Origin: Promerops cafer
Taxonomy: Eukaryota; Chordata; Aves; Passeriformes; Nectariniidae
Direction of reading: 5' to 3'
DNA length: 64,000 bases
Assembly (NCBI GenBank): GCA_013398275.1
Contig: VZSE01008408.1
Coordinates: 117,963-181,962, forward strand
A program made the position numbers and the translations under genes. The notes below the pieces were generated by a model. The model saw only the letters and a program-made list of their open reading frames with translations. It had not been told where the DNA came from and ran no database searches. Shown one piece after another: positions 62,301 through 64,000 of this stretch; position 1 is the stretch's first letter, and the number at the start of each line of letters is the position of its first letter.

Positions 62301-64000
62301 CTTCTGACATTACTGGTACGCGCTGACAGTTCTCCCTCTGTGATTCATTTTACTCAAACCTGCATTCTTCGAATGTGCATCAGGACTTGCTCCATTCAGC
62401 CCCTGCTAAATCTATTAAAATTGTTAATTCTGTTCACCGAAAGGCACTCTGGGAAGGGCTCAGCGGCACCTCATGCGAGATCTGGTTGAGAGTCAGTTGA
62501 ATGTCAGCTGAGTGCCGGTTGGTAGCGAGGCCGTGATTGGTTGGGGAGATGTGAGGGCCATATGAACAGAGAGCTGGTTGGATGCAGTTAATACCAACCT
62601 GACTTGTTCAGTTACTTCATCGGTGCTGCCTCCTATTTTCAAGGCCTGAAAGAACAGCTCAGCAGCAGAAAAACATTGAGATCATTTGTCTATGCTTGCT
62701 CTTACTGAACGTTCCTTTCAATTTCCATCCTGGTGTTACCGCGTATTACCCACCAGTAAAAATGAGCACCTGAGTTACACAGTAGTGTTTCAGTGGCAAC
62801 ACTGAACAGCTGTATGTTCCAGCCTTCCCCTCCCTCAGCCTGCCCCTCACACACACAGCAAGCTTGCACTTGCATCAACACGCACAGCCAGACCCACAGT
62901 TTAACAACCTGCAATAGTTCTGGCCCTGGCAAATCTAGCCCTGGGTGGATTGTGCAGCAAGAAGTCATGGAGGCCGTGTTTCTCCCTGACTCCAAGCATT
63001 GCTCCAGAGGCCACACAAGCTGTGTGGTCAGGCCCTAAGGCGCAATGACACACAGAGATCAAGTCCTTGCTACTGAGAGCACGTGTCCTTGTGGAAGGGG
63101 CTGATGAGCACTGGAGCTGGGGCAAGGGAAAGGGGAGGTCTCTGCACCTGAGGGCAGAGGAGAGGGGAGCAAAGTGGCTGTGTGTGTTTGAGGGGAAGGG
63201 AGCAGGGTGGGTGTTCTCCTCCTTCCACAAGCAGGGCCAAAGGGGCTGTGGTGGGGCAGTGCCTGCCCAGCAGAGGAGGAAAAAGGCAGGGACCTCAGCG
63301 AGCACAGTTCTCTTTCAGTGGAACAGTGAATTCTGCTGTTGGCAACGTTCCTCTTTTGGGATGTTCCTGCTTGCTCTCCCCACAGGAGTTGCTTGTTCCT
63401 GTCCCCACAGCAGGCTTCCCTCTTTTGCATGGGCCACATCAGCTTTCTTTTCAGTGCTCTGAATGAGGAGGAGGAACTTTTGTAACCACAGTGGGAGGAT
63501 TGATTAATTAATATTTTAGCTGTTTCGACCACCATGACTTCTGGTTGTATTCAAGAGGCAAAATTAGTAGCCCTGCTTTAAAGTGCTGCAGAAGTGGAGT
63601 ACCGAGAAGTGACTGCTGGACACAATCACTGTTTGAGTCATTTCGTCATGTCTTCAGGTAGCTGCACTGGATGGACATGCTTTAAGAAATGGTGGGTTAA
63701 ATAAAAAGAGGGACACATTTCAGGCAATTTGAGAAATTTTTCTCCTTTTATTATTTCTTCACACATATATATGTAGCTATTACTTAAGGGCAACAGTACC
63801 AAAGTAGCTCAATTGCCTAAGCTAACAATAACTGGAAAATAATTATACATTAACAATTCTAAAGGACCTCTTGAGGCAATGATAATGAACACAAATCCTA
63901 CTACCTGTTTTCCTGTGGTAAAGTCACTTAAAACTATTACCTACACTTTCATTTACTGAGATGAGCTACATCCTTACAAAACCATTAAAGCTACAGCTCA
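62301..64000. other. Non-coding, locally CpG- and GC-rich end of window
   Basis: 62310-62620 has about ten CpGs, inverted CCAAT boxes (GATTGG at 62537) and repeated GGTTGG words. 62780-63470 is GC-rich, with open frames of 81-158 codons on both strands at once, as expected of GC-rich DNA; none has a recognisable domain. 63480-64000 returns to AT-rich DNA with a GATTGATTAATTAAT cluster near 63500. It might be a regulatory region or promoter-proximal DNA of a gene outside the window, but no exon or transcription start can be supported. Confidence 0.4.

Noticed and set aside
1..64000. CRISPR arrays, bacterial operons, tRNA or rRNA genes
   Set aside because: No regularly spaced direct repeats, no ribosome-binding-site/ORF chains and no intact tRNA B-box were found; the window is vertebrate nuclear DNA.

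Overview
This window reads as a piece of bird nuclear genome, most simply an intergenic desert or the inside of a very long intron. The composition is AT-rich and CpG-poor. Eight interspersed repeats are recognisable as CR1 LINEs, the dominant avian retroposon, several still ending in the diagnostic ATTCTGTG-type 3' repeats. No SINE, tRNA, rRNA, snRNA, CRISPR or bacterial-style operon is visible. I found no host protein-coding exon I could name. Open frames above 60 codons are scattered on both strands without recognisable domains, and the three longest (191, 160 and 158 codons, all on the minus strand) look like chance frames. A songbird is plausible, but the sequence alone does not prove the order.

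Layout: 1-464 holds the 3' part of a plus-strand CR1 with an internal deletion, and 1782-1963 a second plus-strand CR1 tail of a different subfamily type. 5751-6835 holds the only retroviral coding remnant I can identify. It has a decayed pol integrase C-terminal part and, 210 bp further on in the same frame register, the membrane-proximal end of an envelope TM subunit, with nearly all of env between them missing. 22686-22845, 29543-29922 and 34651-34872 are minus-strand CR1 tails. 48152-48430 and 48581-49069 are two minus-strand CR1 copies lying head-to-tail, and 52175-52738 is the longest CR1 copy (plus strand). Simple-sequence tracts are spread through the window: a 20-base C run at 4433, a 22-base T run at 26827, an AAAT array at 35798, TAC and TA/CA tracts, and T-rich blocks.

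The rest is unique-looking non-coding DNA. A few stretches stand out from the CpG-poor background or carry clustered transcription-factor-like motifs (around 30.9-31.3, 35.2, 42.65, 51.4-51.7, 57.0-57.4 and 62.3-62.6 kb). These are the best candidates for conserved regulatory elements, but conservation cannot be seen in a single sequence. I see no evidence for an undescribed multi-gene system; the most concrete non-routine object is the broken class II endogenous retrovirus near 6 kb.
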